From Rhodoluna sp. (lineage in GTDB: Bacteria > Actinomycetota > Actinomycetes > Actinomycetales > Microbacteriaceae), in the NCBI RefSeq assembly GCF_024639375.1, contig NZ_JAHEIM010000013.1:1-64000 (forward strand): a stretch of DNA of 64,000 nucleotides, written 5' to 3'. The translations under genes were made by a program, and so were the position numbers. Position 1 is the first letter of the stretch, and each line of letters starts with the position of its first letter. Under the pieces are notes generated by a model that was not told the DNA's origin, did no database searches, and saw only the letters and a list, made by a program, of their open reading frames with translations. Of the stretch, positions 10,250 through 20,649 are shown in pieces.

Positions 10250-10696
10250 ATGCGTTTTCCGGTGCTGGCGCAAAGTATTGCCGAGGGGGCAATTCGAGTT
10301 GGCGCCATTGCACTTGATCGTGAGCACGCCGTTGAGATGTCTGGCGAGCTGCTTGTGGCTTCGGGGCGCACCACCCCGGCCTACACCGAAGAAATGGTAG
10401 CCGTGCTTGAAACGCATGGCCCTTACATCGTGATTGCGCCAGGCATCGCGCTGGCGCACTCTAAACCCTCGGATTTAGTTATTGAAACGGGCCTTAGTTT
10501 GCTCACCTTGGCAGAACCTGTGGTCTTTGGTAACGCTGCAAATGACCCCGTTTCGCTGCTAATCGGCTTGGCTGCTTTTGATCATGATTCGCACATGGAC
10601 ATGATGAAAGAGCTTGCAGACGCACTTTCGGATCAACAGTTTGTGAATTCTCTGTTAAATGCGGGGGATACCGAAGAGATCAGGCAGTTGCTCTAG
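10250..10696 (+). CDS. PTS sugar transporter subunit IIA (ascorbate/mannitol-fructose superfamily)
   Basis: GPYIVIAPGIALAHSKPSDLV phospho-accepting His motif. Confidence 0.85.
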   Translation: MRFPVLAQSIAEGAIRVGAIALDREHAVEMSGELLVASGRTTPAYTEEMVAVLETHGPYIVIAPGIALAHSKPSDLVIETGLSLLTLAEPVVFGNAANDPVSLLIGLAAFDHDSHMDMMKELADALSDQQFVNSLLNAGDTEEIRQLL

Positions 10697-10718
10697 CCCC
10701 ATAGGTAAGAATGGGGTT

Positions 10719-10988
10719 ATGAAGATTATTGCCGTATGTGGGATGGGCATCGGCACGTCTGTTTTGCTAAAAATGAATGCTGAAAAAGTTTTGCGTCAAA
10801 TGGGGATTGACGCGACTGTTGAAGCAACTGACATGAAGACAGCGCGTGAATCGCGGGATGCCCAAATTATTTTGACTACACCCGATTTGGTGTCACTGAT
10901 CGAGGATTCACCTGCAGAGGTAATTACCATCGATCACTTTTTTGATTTAGAAGAAATCACCGAGAAGCTCTCGGCAGCTCTGCTCTAA
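10719..10988 (+). CDS. PTS sugar transporter subunit IIB (lactose/ascorbate type P-loop)
   Basis: MKIIAVCGMGIGTSVLLKMNAEKVL phosphocysteine loop; ORF track starts at 10659 but ATG at 10719 fits family N-terminus. Confidence 0.87.
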   Translation: MKIIAVCGMGIGTSVLLKMNAEKVLRQMGIDATVEATDMKTARESRDAQIILTTPDLVSLIEDSPAEVITIDHFFDLEEITEKLSAALL

Positions 10989-12599
10989 TTCGCTGAGCAG
11001 TTGCTTCGCTTCAACTTCTGAATCACCAATCGCCTGCAGGTAGCACTTGAGTTTTGGCTCTGTGCCCGATGGGCGAATGATTACTCGACGGCCATCACTT
11101 AGGTCAAAGCGCAAGCCATCCGTGGCAGCTAATTTTTCATTCGCAACACTTAGGTCGGTGAACTGCACGCCGGTGCCAGCAAGTGAAATTGGTGGGTTGG
11201 CGCGCAAGCCGGCCATCGCCGATTTAATCAAGACGAGGTCGGCAACGCGAATCGAAATTTGGCCAGTTGCATAGTGGCCATAAAGTCGCCCCAGCTCGTT
11301 GAGTTGATCGGCAATGGTTTTGCCGGCACTTGCCAAATCGCAAGCGATGGCCGCCACAATCAAAGCCGCCGAGATGCCGTCTTTGTCGGGAGTGTGCTGC
11401 GGATCAACGCAGTAGCCCAGAGCCTCTTCGTAACCGAACACTAGGTTTGGAACTTTTGAAATCCATTTAAAACCGGTGAGGGTCTCGCGGTAATCAAGTT
11501 TGAAGTGATCAGCAACTTTGCTTAGCGCCGACGAAGAAACAATTGAACAAGCTAGTGTTCCGCTGTTGCCAAGTGCGGCGGTTTTGCGTGCCATCTCGTG
11601 GCCCAACAACAAACCGATTTCATCACCGGTGAGGCGACGCCAACCTTCGGGGCTGGTGGCATCGGGAATGCCGACGGCCAAACGATCGGCGTCTGGGTCA
11701 TTGGCAAGAATCAAGTCGGCATTCACTTCGCGGGCTTTCGCAAAGCTAAGGTCCATTGCTCCCGGTTCTTCGGGGTTTGGAAAAGCCACGGTTGGAAAAG
11801 TGCCGTCAGGTAGCAGTTGTCGATCAACCGTGATTGGTTGAGGCAGGCCGACCGCAGCGAAAACTTCTTTGATTACATGCCAACCAACGCCGTGCATTGC
11901 GGTGTAAACAATTTTGAGCGCTTCGCCATTGTGCAGTTCGTTGGCGAGCCCAGCCGTTTCGGCAACATAGGCCTGGCGCAATTCATCGCCGATAATTTCG
12001 AAGTCGTCGCTCTTGTGTATCTCATCAAATGTTTGGTTCGAAGCTACGGATGAAATCTCGGCTGCTATTTGCTTATCGGTCGGCGAAACAATCTGCGAAC
12101 CACCATTAGCGCCGCCAAGGTAAACCTTGTATCCGTTATCGCGCGGCGGGTTGTGCGATGCGGTCACCATTACTGCCGCGGATGTGCCCAGGTGCTTTCC
12201 TGCGAATGCCAACACCGGAGTCGGCACCACGCCATCAAATAACAGAGTGCGAATTCCAGCCCCAGCAAAGATGGCGGCAGAATCTCGAGCAAACACAGCA
12301 CTGTTAATTCGGCCATCAAAGCCAATCACTATGCTCGGCTCACCGCTGCTGTCATTGGCAAGTAAAAACTTTGCAATGCCGGCTGCGGTTTGTGCCACCA
12401 ATACGCGGTTCATGCGATTTGGCCCTGCACCAAGTTCGCCACGCAACCCTGCGGTGCCAAATTCGAGGCGGGTATTCATGCGGGCAGCAATGCCAGCTTC
12501 GTCGCCGGCGGCTATCAAACTAATTAGTTCGTGCCGGGTTTCTTTATCTGGGTCTTGTGCGGCCCATGCCTTTGCAGCTGCTAGAAGTTCAGAATTCAT
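10947..12599 (-). CDS. Phospho-sugar mutase (phosphohexomutase/phosphomannomutase family)
   Basis: VMVTASHNPPRDNGYKVYLGG active-site Ser loop; ANDPDADRLAVG metal site; RPSGTEPKLKCYL phosphate-binding loop. Confidence 0.94.
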   Translation of the reverse strand: MNSELLAAAKAWAAQDPDKETRHELISLIAAGDEAGIAARMNTRLEFGTAGLRGELGAGPNRMNRVLVAQTAAGIAKFLLANDSSGEPSIVIGFDGRINSAVFARDSAAIFAGAGIRTLLFDGVVPTPVLAFAGKHLGTSAAVMVTASHNPPRDNGYKVYLGGANGGSQIVSPTDKQIAAEISSVASNQTFDEIHKSDDFEIIGDELRQAYVAETAGLANELHNGEALKIVYTAMHGVGWHVIKEVFAAVGLPQPITVDRQLLPDGTFPTVAFPNPEEPGAMDLSFAKAREVNADLILANDPDADRLAVGIPDATSPEGWRRLTGDEIGLLLGHEMARKTAALGNSGTLACSIVSSSALSKVADHFKLDYRETLTGFKWISKVPNLVFGYEEALGYCVDPQHTPDKDGISAALIVAAIACDLASAGKTIADQLNELGRLYGHYATGQISIRVADLVLIKSAMAGLRANPPISLAGTGVQFTDLSVANEKLAATDGLRFDLSDGRRVIIRPSGTEPKLKCYLQAIGDSEVEAKQLLSELEQSCRELLGDFF

Positions 12600-12601
12600 T
12601 T

Positions 12602-13423
12602 TTAAATCTTTGCGATGATCTGTGCCAGCAACGCACTGATGCGCACTTCGGCGTCTTTGCCTGCTTGCAAAACCTCAGCGTGGCTCAGTGGCTCTTTTTG
12701 AATTCCAGCAGCCAAGTTGGTGATTAGTGAAAGACCAAGAATTTCCATTCCGGATTCGCGGGCGGCGATTGCCTCAAGCGCAGTTGACATACCCACGATG
12801 TGCCCGCCAATGTGCTTGGCCATTTGAACTTCAGCAGGAGTCTCATAGTGCGGTCCGCGGAATTGGCAGTAGACACCATCATCCAAAGTGGCATCGACTT
12901 CGCGAGCAACTGCACGAAGTCTTGAAGAGTAAAGATCGGTTAGGTCAACAAAAGTTGCACCTTCGAGTGGGCTTGAAGCAGTGAGGTTGATGTGATCGCT
13001 GATTAAAACCGGTGTGCCAGGTTTCCAAGTTTCTTTGATGCCACCGGCACCATTGGTGAGAATCATGGTTTTTGCCCCGGTCGCGGCGGCAGTGCGCACA
13101 CCGTGAACTACTCGGCGCACTCCGTGGCCTTCATAAAAGTGAGTGCGGGCACCAAGCACCAATGCGAATTTTCCGTTAGGCAATTTGATCGAACGAATAC
13201 TGGCTACGTGGCCGGCTACCGCTGGAGCAGAGAATCCTGGGATGTCTGTGGCTGGCACTGTGGCAACTGTTTCACCTATCAGATCGGCAGCTTTGGCCCA
13301 TCCGGAGCCCAACGTCAATGCAATATCGTGATTGGCCACGCCGGTGAGTCGAGCGATGGCTGCGGCCGCCTCGGCTGCTATTTCAAAGGGATTCGACGAT
13401 GAATTCTCTAAAGGGTTCTGCAT
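12602..13423 (-). CDS. punA: Purine-nucleoside phosphorylase
   Basis: VLGARTHFYEGH; LTNGAGGI; QFRGPHYETPAEVQMAKHIGGHIVGMSTALEAIAARESGME. Confidence 0.94.
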   Translation of the reverse strand: MQNPLENSSSNPFEIAAEAAAAIARLTGVANHDIALTLGSGWAKAADLIGETVATVPATDIPGFSAPAVAGHVASIRSIKLPNGKFALVLGARTHFYEGHGVRRVVHGVRTAAATGAKTMILTNGAGGIKETWKPGTPVLISDHINLTASSPLEGATFVDLTDLYSSRLRAVAREVDATLDDGVYCQFRGPHYETPAEVQMAKHIGGHIVGMSTALEAIAARESGMEILGLSLITNLAAGIQKEPLSHAEVLQAGKDAEVRISALLAQIIAKI

Positions 13424-13477
13424 GTCTCGAGTCTAGTTCTTTGCTTTTTGTTTGCTTTTGGCTGGCAGAATGAAACA

Positions 13478-14938
13478 GTGAGCAAATCTGCAGCAACACC
13501 AGAAACCCCGGCAACTTCACCATCGGCACCCCAGCGAGTGCCGCACCACATCGTGATTATCGGTGGTGGCCCTGGCGGTTATGAAGCAGCTTTAGCCGGT
13601 CGTCAGCTCGGAGCAGACGTCACGCTGATTGAACGCAACGGTATTGGTGGCGCCGCGGTGCTCACCGATGTGGTTCCTTCGAAGACTTTAATTGCCACCG
13701 CGGATGCCGCACAGCGCGTTGCTAATTCAGGCGCATTGGGCGTAAAGCTTTCGTTTGCTGGCCAGCACATCAAACCAAAAATTGAAATCGACTTGGCTGC
13801 AGTAAACCGTCGATTGCTAGATCTTGCCGAGGATCAGTCTTCGGATATGTTGCAGCAGCTCATCGAATCTGGTGTGCGAGTGATTCATGGCAGCGCGCGA
13901 CTTGACGGCAACCACCACGTGGTTATCGATGCTATTGAAGACGGCAAGAGCGAACGCCTTGAGGCAAAGACCATCATCATCGCTGTTGGTGCTCACCCTC
14001 GACAGCTGCCCGCTGCAAAACCAGATGGCGAAAGAATTTTCACCTGGACTCAGCTTTATAACTTGCAAGAGTTGCCAGAGCACATGATTGTGGTTGGTTC
14101 TGGAGTCACGGGCGCGGAGTTTGCATCGGCTTATCGCGGTCTTGGTTCAGAAGTTTCGCTAATTTCTAGCCGCGACAAAGTGTTGCCGGGCAACGACGAA
14201 GACGCCGCAGATTTGATTGAACATGTGTTCCGCCGCAACGGAATCAACATTTATAGCCAGACTCGCGCCGACAAAGTTGTCAACACCGGCGACGGAGTAG
14301 AAGTGACTCTGGCCGACGGCTCAGTTATTAAGGGATCGCACTGTTTGATGGCGGTTGGTGGAATTCCAAATACCGCTGGCCTTGGTCTAGAAGAAGCTGG
14401 CGTAATTCTCACCGAGTCGGGACACATCGAAGTAAACAAGGTTGCCCGCACCTCACGCGCAAACGTCTACGCGGTTGGTGACTGCACCACTTTCTTGCCA
14501 CTTGCTTCGGTTTCTGCAATGCAGGGTCGCACCGCTGTGTTTCACACCATGGGTGACGTGGCTGCGCCAACCGAACTTCGCAACGTTGCATCAAACGTTT
14601 TCACTGCGCCAGAAATTGCATCGGTTGGTTGGGGCGAAAAAGACATTAAAGAAGGCCGCGTTCGTGGCCACGTGGTGAAGTTGGCATTGAACGCCAACCC
14701 ACGCGCAAAAATGCTGGGCATCGAAGACGGTTTCGTAAAATTGATTTGTTCTTCAGGCGGAACCGTGATTGGTGGCGTTATTGCGGCACCGCGTGCTTCT
14801 GACTTGATTCACCCAATTGCTATTGCAATTGAAAACCGTTTGACTGTGGATGAAGTGGCGAAGACCTTTACGGTGTACCCGTCACTCTCTGGCAGCATCA
14901 GCGATGCGGCTCGTGCGCTGCACTCGCCAAGTTACTAA
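13478..14938 (+). CDS. NAD(P)H-quinone dehydrogenase / flavoprotein disulfide reductase family (LpdA-like)
   Basis: HHIVIIGGGPGGYEAALAGRQLGADVTLIERNGIGGAAVLTDVVPSKTLI; GTG start at 13478 inside longer ORF. Confidence 0.88.
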   Translation: MSKSAATPETPATSPSAPQRVPHHIVIIGGGPGGYEAALAGRQLGADVTLIERNGIGGAAVLTDVVPSKTLIATADAAQRVANSGALGVKLSFAGQHIKPKIEIDLAAVNRRLLDLAEDQSSDMLQQLIESGVRVIHGSARLDGNHHVVIDAIEDGKSERLEAKTIIIAVGAHPRQLPAAKPDGERIFTWTQLYNLQELPEHMIVVGSGVTGAEFASAYRGLGSEVSLISSRDKVLPGNDEDAADLIEHVFRRNGINIYSQTRADKVVNTGDGVEVTLADGSVIKGSHCLMAVGGIPNTAGLGLEEAGVILTESGHIEVNKVARTSRANVYAVGDCTTFLPLASVSAMQGRTAVFHTMGDVAAPTELRNVASNVFTAPEIASVGWGEKDIKEGRVRGHVVKLALNANPRAKMLGIEDGFVKLICSSGGTVIGGVIAAPRASDLIHPIAIAIENRLTVDEVAKTFTVYPSLSGSISDAARALHSPSY

Positions 14939-14957
14939 GAGTTTTTAGAAACTCGAA

Positions 14958-16745
14958 TTATTCGAGTTCGAGCAAAACTGTTCCAGCAGGAACTGTTTCA
15001 CCAACCACTGCGGTAATTGACTTGATGGTTCCAGCCTTATGGGCGTTCATAGGCTGTTCCATCTTCATAGCCTCAAGCACAACAACCAAGTCGCCCTCTT
15101 GCACGCTGTCACCAACGGCAACCGCAACCTTAACCACGGTTGACTGCATCGGTGCCTTGATTGAGTTGCCAGTGCCAGCGCCAGCTGTTGCGTGTGAGTG
15201 AGTCTTGCGTTTTGGTGCGTGACCAACTGCAGGGCCGCCAGCGCCACCGCCGGTTAGCAAACGCTTTGGCAATGAAATCTCAACGCGCTTGCCGCCAACT
15301 TCAACAACAACGTTGTTTCGTTCTGCAGGCTCCGCGGCCGGGTCTGCAACGCCACTCCATGCAGGAATGTCGTTGTTCCACTCGGTCTCGATCCAGCGAG
15401 TGTAAATTCCAAACTTGTTAGCGGCGTGGTCGCCGATAAATGCTGGGTCGTTCACAATCTTGCGGTGGAATGGCAGCACTGTTGGTAAACCAGCAACTTC
15501 CATTTCGGAAAGCGCACGACGTGAACGCGCCAACGCCTCTTCGCGAGTCGCGCCGGTGACAATAAGTTTTGCAATCATCGAGTCAAATGAACCGCTAATG
15601 ACGTCGCCAGATTCAACACCGGTGTCAACACGAACACCAGGGCCAGATGGCGCTTTGAACACATGAACTGGACCAGGCGCCGGCATAAAGTTGCGACCGG
15701 CGTCCTCGCCGTTGATGCGGAACTCGAAAGAGTGGCCCTTGATGGCTGGGTCGGCGTAGTCCAGCACGCCTCCTTCAGCTAGGCGAAACTGCTCACGCAC
15801 AAGGTCAAGACCGGTGACTTCTTCGGATACCGGGTGCTCAACCTGCAAGCGAGTGTTGACCTCGAGGAATGAAATGGTTCCGTCTTGGGCAACCAAGAAT
15901 TCACAGGTGCCTGCACCCTGGTAGCCAACTTCTTTAAGAATCGCTTTTGAAGATTCGTATAGTCGGCGGTTCTGCTCATCGGTCAAGAACGGAGCCGGAG
16001 CTTCTTCAACAAGTTTTTGGTGGCGACGCTGCAGTGAGCAGTCACGGGTAGAAACAACTACTACGTTGCCGTAGGCATCTGCCAAACACTGAGTCTCAAC
16101 GTGGCGAGGCTTCTCAAGGTATTTTTCAACGAAACATTCACCGCGACCAAACGCTGCAATTGCTTCACGAGTTGCCGATTCAAAAAGTTCTGCAACTTCT
16201 TCTTCTTTATATGCAACTTTGATTCCACGGCCACCGCCACCAAATGCTGCCTTAATCGCAACCGGCAAACCGTGCTGAGCCACGAACTGCAAAACTTCTT
16301 CGGCACCCGACACAGGGTCGAGGGTTCCTGGGGCTAGGGGAGCACCGGCCTTTTCGGCAACGTGACGTGCTGAAACCTTGTCACCAAGCTGTTCGATTGC
16401 CTTGGGTGATGGGCCAATCCAAATCATTCCGGCGTCAATCACGGCCTGAGCAAACGCAGCGTTTTCTGCCAAGAAACCGTATCCGGGGTGAACTGCGTTG
16501 GCGCCTGACTTCTTAGCCACCGCCAAGATCTTCTCGATAACCAAGTAAGTTTCTGGGCCGGTGGTGCCGTGCAGCGCATAGGCCTCGTCTGCCAGCTTCA
16601 CGTGCATTGCATCGCGGTCTTGATCTGCATAAACCGCAACTGAGGCGATTCCTGAGTCTTTAGCGGCTCGAATAATGCGAACTGCAATTTCGCCACGGTT
16701 AGCAATGAGAACTTTGGTGATCTTGGCTGAAGTCATAATGCCCAA
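14958..16745 (-). CDS. accA3: Acetyl/propionyl-CoA carboxylase alpha subunit (biotin carboxylase + BCCP)
   Basis: [21 protein letters not shown]-terminal biotin site [11 protein letters not shown]; likely start ATG at 16736 (MTSAKITK). Confidence 0.93.
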   Translation of the reverse strand: MGIMTSAKITKVLIANRGEIAVRIIRAAKDSGIASVAVYADQDRDAMHVKLADEAYALHGTTGPETYLVIEKILAVAKKSGANAVHPGYGFLAENAAFAQAVIDAGMIWIGPSPKAIEQLGDKVSARHVAEKAGAPLAPGTLDPVSGAEEVLQFVAQHGLPVAIKAAFGGGGRGIKVAYKEEEVAELFESATREAIAAFGRGECFVEKYLEKPRHVETQCLADAYGNVVVVSTRDCSLQRRHQKLVEEAPAPFLTDEQNRRLYESSKAILKEVGYQGAGTCEFLVAQDGTISFLEVNTRLQVEHPVSEEVTGLDLVREQFRLAEGGVLDYADPAIKGHSFEFRINGEDAGRNFMPAPGPVHVFKAPSGPGVRVDTGVESGDVISGSFDSMIAKLIVTGATREEALARSRRALSEMEVAGLPTVLPFHRKIVNDPAFIGDHAANKFGIYTRWIETEWNNDIPAWSGVADPAAEPAERNNVVVEVGGKRVEISLPKRLLTGGGAGGPAVGHAPKRKTHSHATAGAGTGNSIKAPMQSTVVKVAVAVGDSVQEGDLVVVLEAMKMEQPMNAHKAGTIKSITAVVGETVPAGTVLLELE

Positions 16746-16837
16746 GCCTATTGGCTAAAAACACCGATTTATTGGCGTTGAATCACAAAAAATTCACGAA
16801 ACTACTGTGAGAACACACACCGCGAGCTTCGGATGGG

Positions 16838-17476
16838 TCAGCGGTTCCAAAGTGAGGTGTACTCAACGCCAAGGCCACGCACCAATTCGCGCAGGGTTGG
16901 CAGGCTCAAACCGATCACGGTGTGGGCATCGCCCTCGATCGATCGCAAGAATGCTCCGCCAAGGCCATCGATGGTGAACGCTCCGGCAACTTTGAGTGGT
17001 TCACCGGTAGCAACGTAGGCATCGACCTCTCGATCGGTTAGATCGGCAAAGTGAACAATCGAACTCGAAACTCGACCTGCTGCGGGTGCGGCTACGCCTG
17101 GCTGAGGTTCGCGGTTGTCAATCAACCAGTGGCCTGAATAGAGAGTTCCGGCACGGCCTCGCATCGAAAGCCAACGCGCCTTCGCAACTTCTGGTTCGTG
17201 TGGCTTGCCAAGTGCTTCGCCATCGAACTCAAGCGATGAGTCACAGCCGATAATCAAAGCGCCGCGGGCATCCGGGTGGTCAATCACTGCCTCTGCCTTA
17301 GCCTTGGCCAAAACATGCACCATCTCGGCGGTTGAATTAATTAGCCCCATGGATGTCGCGCGCTCGGCGACAGCATCTTCGTCAACGCCAGGTGAAATGG
17401 TGGTGGGTTCGATGCCACCGGCGCGCAAAAGCGCAAGCCGAGCTGGAGAGGTTGAGGCGAGCACAAGTCTGGTCAC
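16838..17476 (-). CDS. maf: Maf family nucleotide pyrophosphatase
   Basis: LVLASTSPARLALLRAGGI signature; ORF extends to 17824 but GTG at 17476 matches family N-terminus. Confidence 0.9.
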   Translation of the reverse strand: MTRLVLASTSPARLALLRAGGIEPTTISPGVDEDAVAERATSMGLINSTAEMVHVLAKAKAEAVIDHPDARGALIIGCDSSLEFDGEALGKPHEPEVAKARWLSMRGRAGTLYSGHWLIDNREPQPGVAAPAAGRVSSSIVHFADLTDREVDAYVATGEPLKVAGAFTIDGLGGAFLRSIEGDAHTVIGLSLPTLRELVRGLGVEYTSLWNR

Positions 17477-17541
17477 TCGCTCAGTCTGCCAGAGAACAAA
17501 CAGCCCAGGTCGCAGGTTGCGGCGCAAGGTAACCTCTAATG

Positions 17542-18771
17542 GTGAGTAAAACAACAAACTGGGTCGGCCAGAATCTTGAACTAACCATTGAGAAGGTTGC
17601 CCATGGCGGCATCTTCGTTGCGCGTCACGATGGCCGTGTGGTGTTTGTGTCCCACGTTTTGCCTGGCGAAGTTGTGAAGGCTGTGGTTTATGAAGACCGC
17701 GGCGGTTCATTCTGCCGCGCCGAACCAACCGAAATTTTGCAGGCTTCGCCTGATCGCGTGAAGCACTTTTGGAAGCAGGCTGGCCCTGGTGGTGCCGGTG
17801 GCGCCGAGTTTGGCCACATTTCACTAAAGCGTCAGCGGGAACTAAAAGCCGATGTACTCCAAGAAGCTTTGTCGCGCATGGCTGGCATCGACATGCGTGT
17901 GCCGGTTGAAGCGGCGCCTGGCGACGACGAAGCCAATGGTTTGGGCTACCGCACCCGCGTGCAACTGCACGTTGACGAGGCTGGCACCGTTGGCCCTTAC
18001 CGCGAGCGCAGCCACGAAGTGGTTAAGGTTCGCGACTTGCCACTTGCGGTTGAAGAAATTCGCGAACTCGAATTTCAGAACAAGAATTTTCAAGACGTAA
18101 AGAAGATCGAAGTAGCAGCTTCAAGTTCTGGTCAGGTGCAATGGCGCATCGACAAGAAACTCAAGGGCGACGAGCGTTTGATTGAACGCGCCGCCGGCCG
18201 CACATTCAGAATTTCTGGTGGCGGTTTCTGGCAAGTTCACAAGAAGGCCGCCGATGTATTGACCAGTGCGGTCATTGAAATGCTTAGCGCTGCTGGTTTT
18301 GCGAAGGATGCCGACAACCTTGACCTCTATGGCGGAGTTGGACTATTCACTGGCGCTCTGGCAGGCAAATTCGGCAAAGACATTCGCATGACCTCGGTTG
18401 AGTCGTTCAAACAGGCCACCGAAGATGCAACCTTGAACCTAGCCGACTTGCCAAAGGTGAAAGCAATTTGTTCTGCGGTCGAGCGCTTCTTGAACGAACG
18501 AGTCGGTGCCGTCAAAAAGTCCGGCGTCACTGATGACCAAGCGACAATTGTGATTGATCCGCCACGCTCGGGTGCCGGTGCAAAGGTGGTTGACCAATTG
18601 ATCACCCTGAACCCGAAGCACATCGTTTATGTTGCCTGTGACCCAGTAGCTCTTGCGCGTGATCTAAAGCCACTTTTGGCTGGCGGCTATGCGCTCAAAG
18701 ACATTCGTGCATTTGACTTGTTTCCGCACACCCACCACGTTGAGGCAGTAGCAAGCTTGGTGCGAAAGTAA
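17542..18771 (+). CDS. Class I SAM-dependent RNA methyltransferase (TrmA/RumA-like, TRAM domain)
   Basis: TRAM-like N-terminus; DLYGGVGLFTGAL; VIDPPRSGAG; YVACDPVALARDL; the 3-nt-upstream ATG (17539) is an alternative start. Confidence 0.9.
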   Translation: MSKTTNWVGQNLELTIEKVAHGGIFVARHDGRVVFVSHVLPGEVVKAVVYEDRGGSFCRAEPTEILQASPDRVKHFWKQAGPGGAGGAEFGHISLKRQRELKADVLQEALSRMAGIDMRVPVEAAPGDDEANGLGYRTRVQLHVDEAGTVGPYRERSHEVVKVRDLPLAVEEIRELEFQNKNFQDVKKIEVAASSSGQVQWRIDKKLKGDERLIERAAGRTFRISGGGFWQVHKKAADVLTSAVIEMLSAAGFAKDADNLDLYGGVGLFTGALAGKFGKDIRMTSVESFKQATEDATLNLADLPKVKAICSAVERFLNERVGAVKKSGVTDDQATIVIDPPRSGAGAKVVDQLITLNPKHIVYVACDPVALARDLKPLLAGGYALKDIRAFDLFPHTHHVEAVASLVRK

Positions 18772-18775
18772 GTTC

Positions 18776-19441
18776 ATGGCTTCATTGCTCACCGACAAAG
18801 AAATTAAGGTTGCGATCGTTGACGATCACGAAGCAATCAGAGTTGGCTTCAAGGGTGCGTGTCAAGAATATGGTTTGAAATTGGTTGCATCTGCGGCCAC
18901 GGTGCAAGAGCTTTTAGATTCAGACAAAATCGCTGATTGCGAAGTTGTGGTTCTCGATCTTTCACTTGCCGATGGCTCAATCGTCACCGATAACGTGCAA
19001 GCACTCCTCAAGACAGGCGCCGAAGTGGTGATCTTCAGCATCGGAGATAAGAAAAACATGGTGCGAGCAGCCTTGCGCGCTGGCGCAGCGGCACTGGTTC
19101 GCAAGTCGCAAAGCATGGAGGAGTTGGCTAGGACCATTCGCCTAATAGCCACCGGGCTCGTGGTGAACAACACCGAGACTTCCGCAGTAATTGATGCCGA
19201 TACCCAATTTAAAGACGAAGCCAACCTTTCACCTCGTGAGCGCGAGGTTCTTTCTCTTTATGCATCTGGTTTTGCTCTAAAGCAGGTTGCAACTGAGTTG
19301 GATATTTCAATCAGCACGGCAAAAGAACACATCGATCGTGTGCGCGCAAAGTATTCGGGCGTGGGCCGAACTGCATCAACCAAAACTGATCTGCTGATTC
19401 GTGCAATCGAAGACGGCATCATCGAAGAAAGTTCAATGTAA
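18776..19441 (+). CDS. LuxR/NarL-family response regulator
   Basis: Receiver domain (KVAIVDDHEAIRVG) plus LSPREREVLSLYASGFALKQVATELDIS HTH. Confidence 0.92.
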   Translation: MASLLTDKEIKVAIVDDHEAIRVGFKGACQEYGLKLVASAATVQELLDSDKIADCEVVVLDLSLADGSIVTDNVQALLKTGAEVVIFSIGDKKNMVRAALRAGAAALVRKSQSMEELARTIRLIATGLVVNNTETSAVIDADTQFKDEANLSPREREVLSLYASGFALKQVATELDISISTAKEHIDRVRAKYSGVGRTASTKTDLLIRAIEDGIIEESSM

Positions 19442-20649
19442 TGCAGCCTTCGGTAAAGACCGAGTTGTTTATTGCCCAGCAAACTTCTTCATATGCGGTA
19501 AACCGTGTTGCTCGACTAACAGCCAGGGCATTCTCGATTGGTCTTTTACTTTCGGGTGCCGAAACTTTGCTAAATGCTTTTTCGCAGTTGCCGCATTTGA
19601 ATACCGTTCCTACTTTGATTGCTATGGCGCTTTTAGCGCTTAGCCAATTACTAATTTTTGCCACAGCATGGTTTGCGCCTGAATACAATTGGGCCCTAAC
19701 TTCGTATGCGTTGGTGGTTGCTGGCATTTTGTTGTTTTGGCACGTGCAGGTGCCAGCTGACCAGCCTTTGCCAGAAGGATTTCAGCCTTGGGTCTGGTGG
19801 GCTTTGGGGGCGGCGAGCCTATCCGCGGCGCTTTCAATGCCATTGATTTATGGGGCATCGTATTTGGTGTTGCAACCGATTGCCTGGTTTCTGATTCACA
19901 TTGCAGATTTTGGCGGTGCCGCAAGTTTTCAGCGCGCTACGCAGGATGCCGTTTATACATTTTTGTGGAGCGCTTGCTTCTCGATGCTTCTTTTGTTTCT
20001 TAGGTATGAGGCGCGCAAGGTTGACCTCGCAAACGAGCAGATGGTTGCGGCCAAAACCCGCGCGGCACAGATTGATGCCATCGAACAAGAGCGTGCCCGA
20101 GTAGATGCACTAATTCACGACAAAGTTTTGACCACTTTGTTAGTTGCGGCCAATGCGGAAACCAAACAAAAATTTGAACACGCCCGCAGTCTGGCGAGGC
20201 AAGCACTGTCAGCGCTCAAAGAAGCAAAATCTGAAACCGATGAGTCAGATGAAGCAATCACCAGTTATTCGCTTTTTGGAGTGCTTTTCGATCGCTACCG
20301 CCGAGATGATTCTGAATTTGCGTTTAGCGAAACCGGTGCCAGCGACTTGAATGTTCCCAAAGCTGTTGTTGCTGCCCTTGCTGAAGCCACCCTTCAGGCC
20401 GCAGAGAATTCCTTGGTGCATGCAGGGCCAAATGTGCAACGTTCTATTTCGGTTCGCGGCACTGCGAAGAAAATTAAAATTGTGATCAAAGACGACGGTC
20501 GCGGTTTTCGTGTCTCGCGAATCCCAAAAAATCGCCTTGGCGTGAGAATGTCAATTATCAAACGCATGGAGTCGGCGGGCGGTCGCGCCGTTATTGACTC
20601 GGCACCAGGCCGAGGCACATCAGTGATCTTGGAGTGGACCGCTAAATGA
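19441..20649 (+). CDS. Membrane sensor histidine kinase
   Basis: TM helices; RVDALIHDKVLTTLLVAA; HATPase EATLQAAENSLVHAG / DDGRGF; start overlaps response regulator stop. Confidence 0.88.
   Translation: MQPSVKTELFIAQQTSSYAVNRVARLTARAFSIGLLLSGAETLLNAFSQLPHLNTVPTLIAMALLALSQLLIFATAWFAPEYNWALTSYALVVAGILLFWHVQVPADQPLPEGFQPWVWWALGAASLSAALSMPLIYGASYLVLQPIAWFLIHIADFGGAASFQRATQDAVYTFLWSACFSMLLLFLRYEARKVDLANEQMVAAKTRAAQIDAIEQERARVDALIHDKVLTTLLVAANAETKQKFEHARSLARQALSALKEAKSETDESDEAITSYSLFGVLFDRYRRDDSEFAFSETGASDLNVPKAVVAALAEATLQAAENSLVHAGPNVQRSISVRGTAKKIKIVIKDDGRGFRVSRIPKNRLGVRMSIIKRMESAGGRAVIDSAPGRGTSVILEWTAK

Noticed and set aside
17477-17824. N-terminal extension of the Maf ORF
   Set aside because: Arg/Gln-rich and antisense to the 5' part of the RNA methyltransferase; Maf motif begins at the GTG at 17476.
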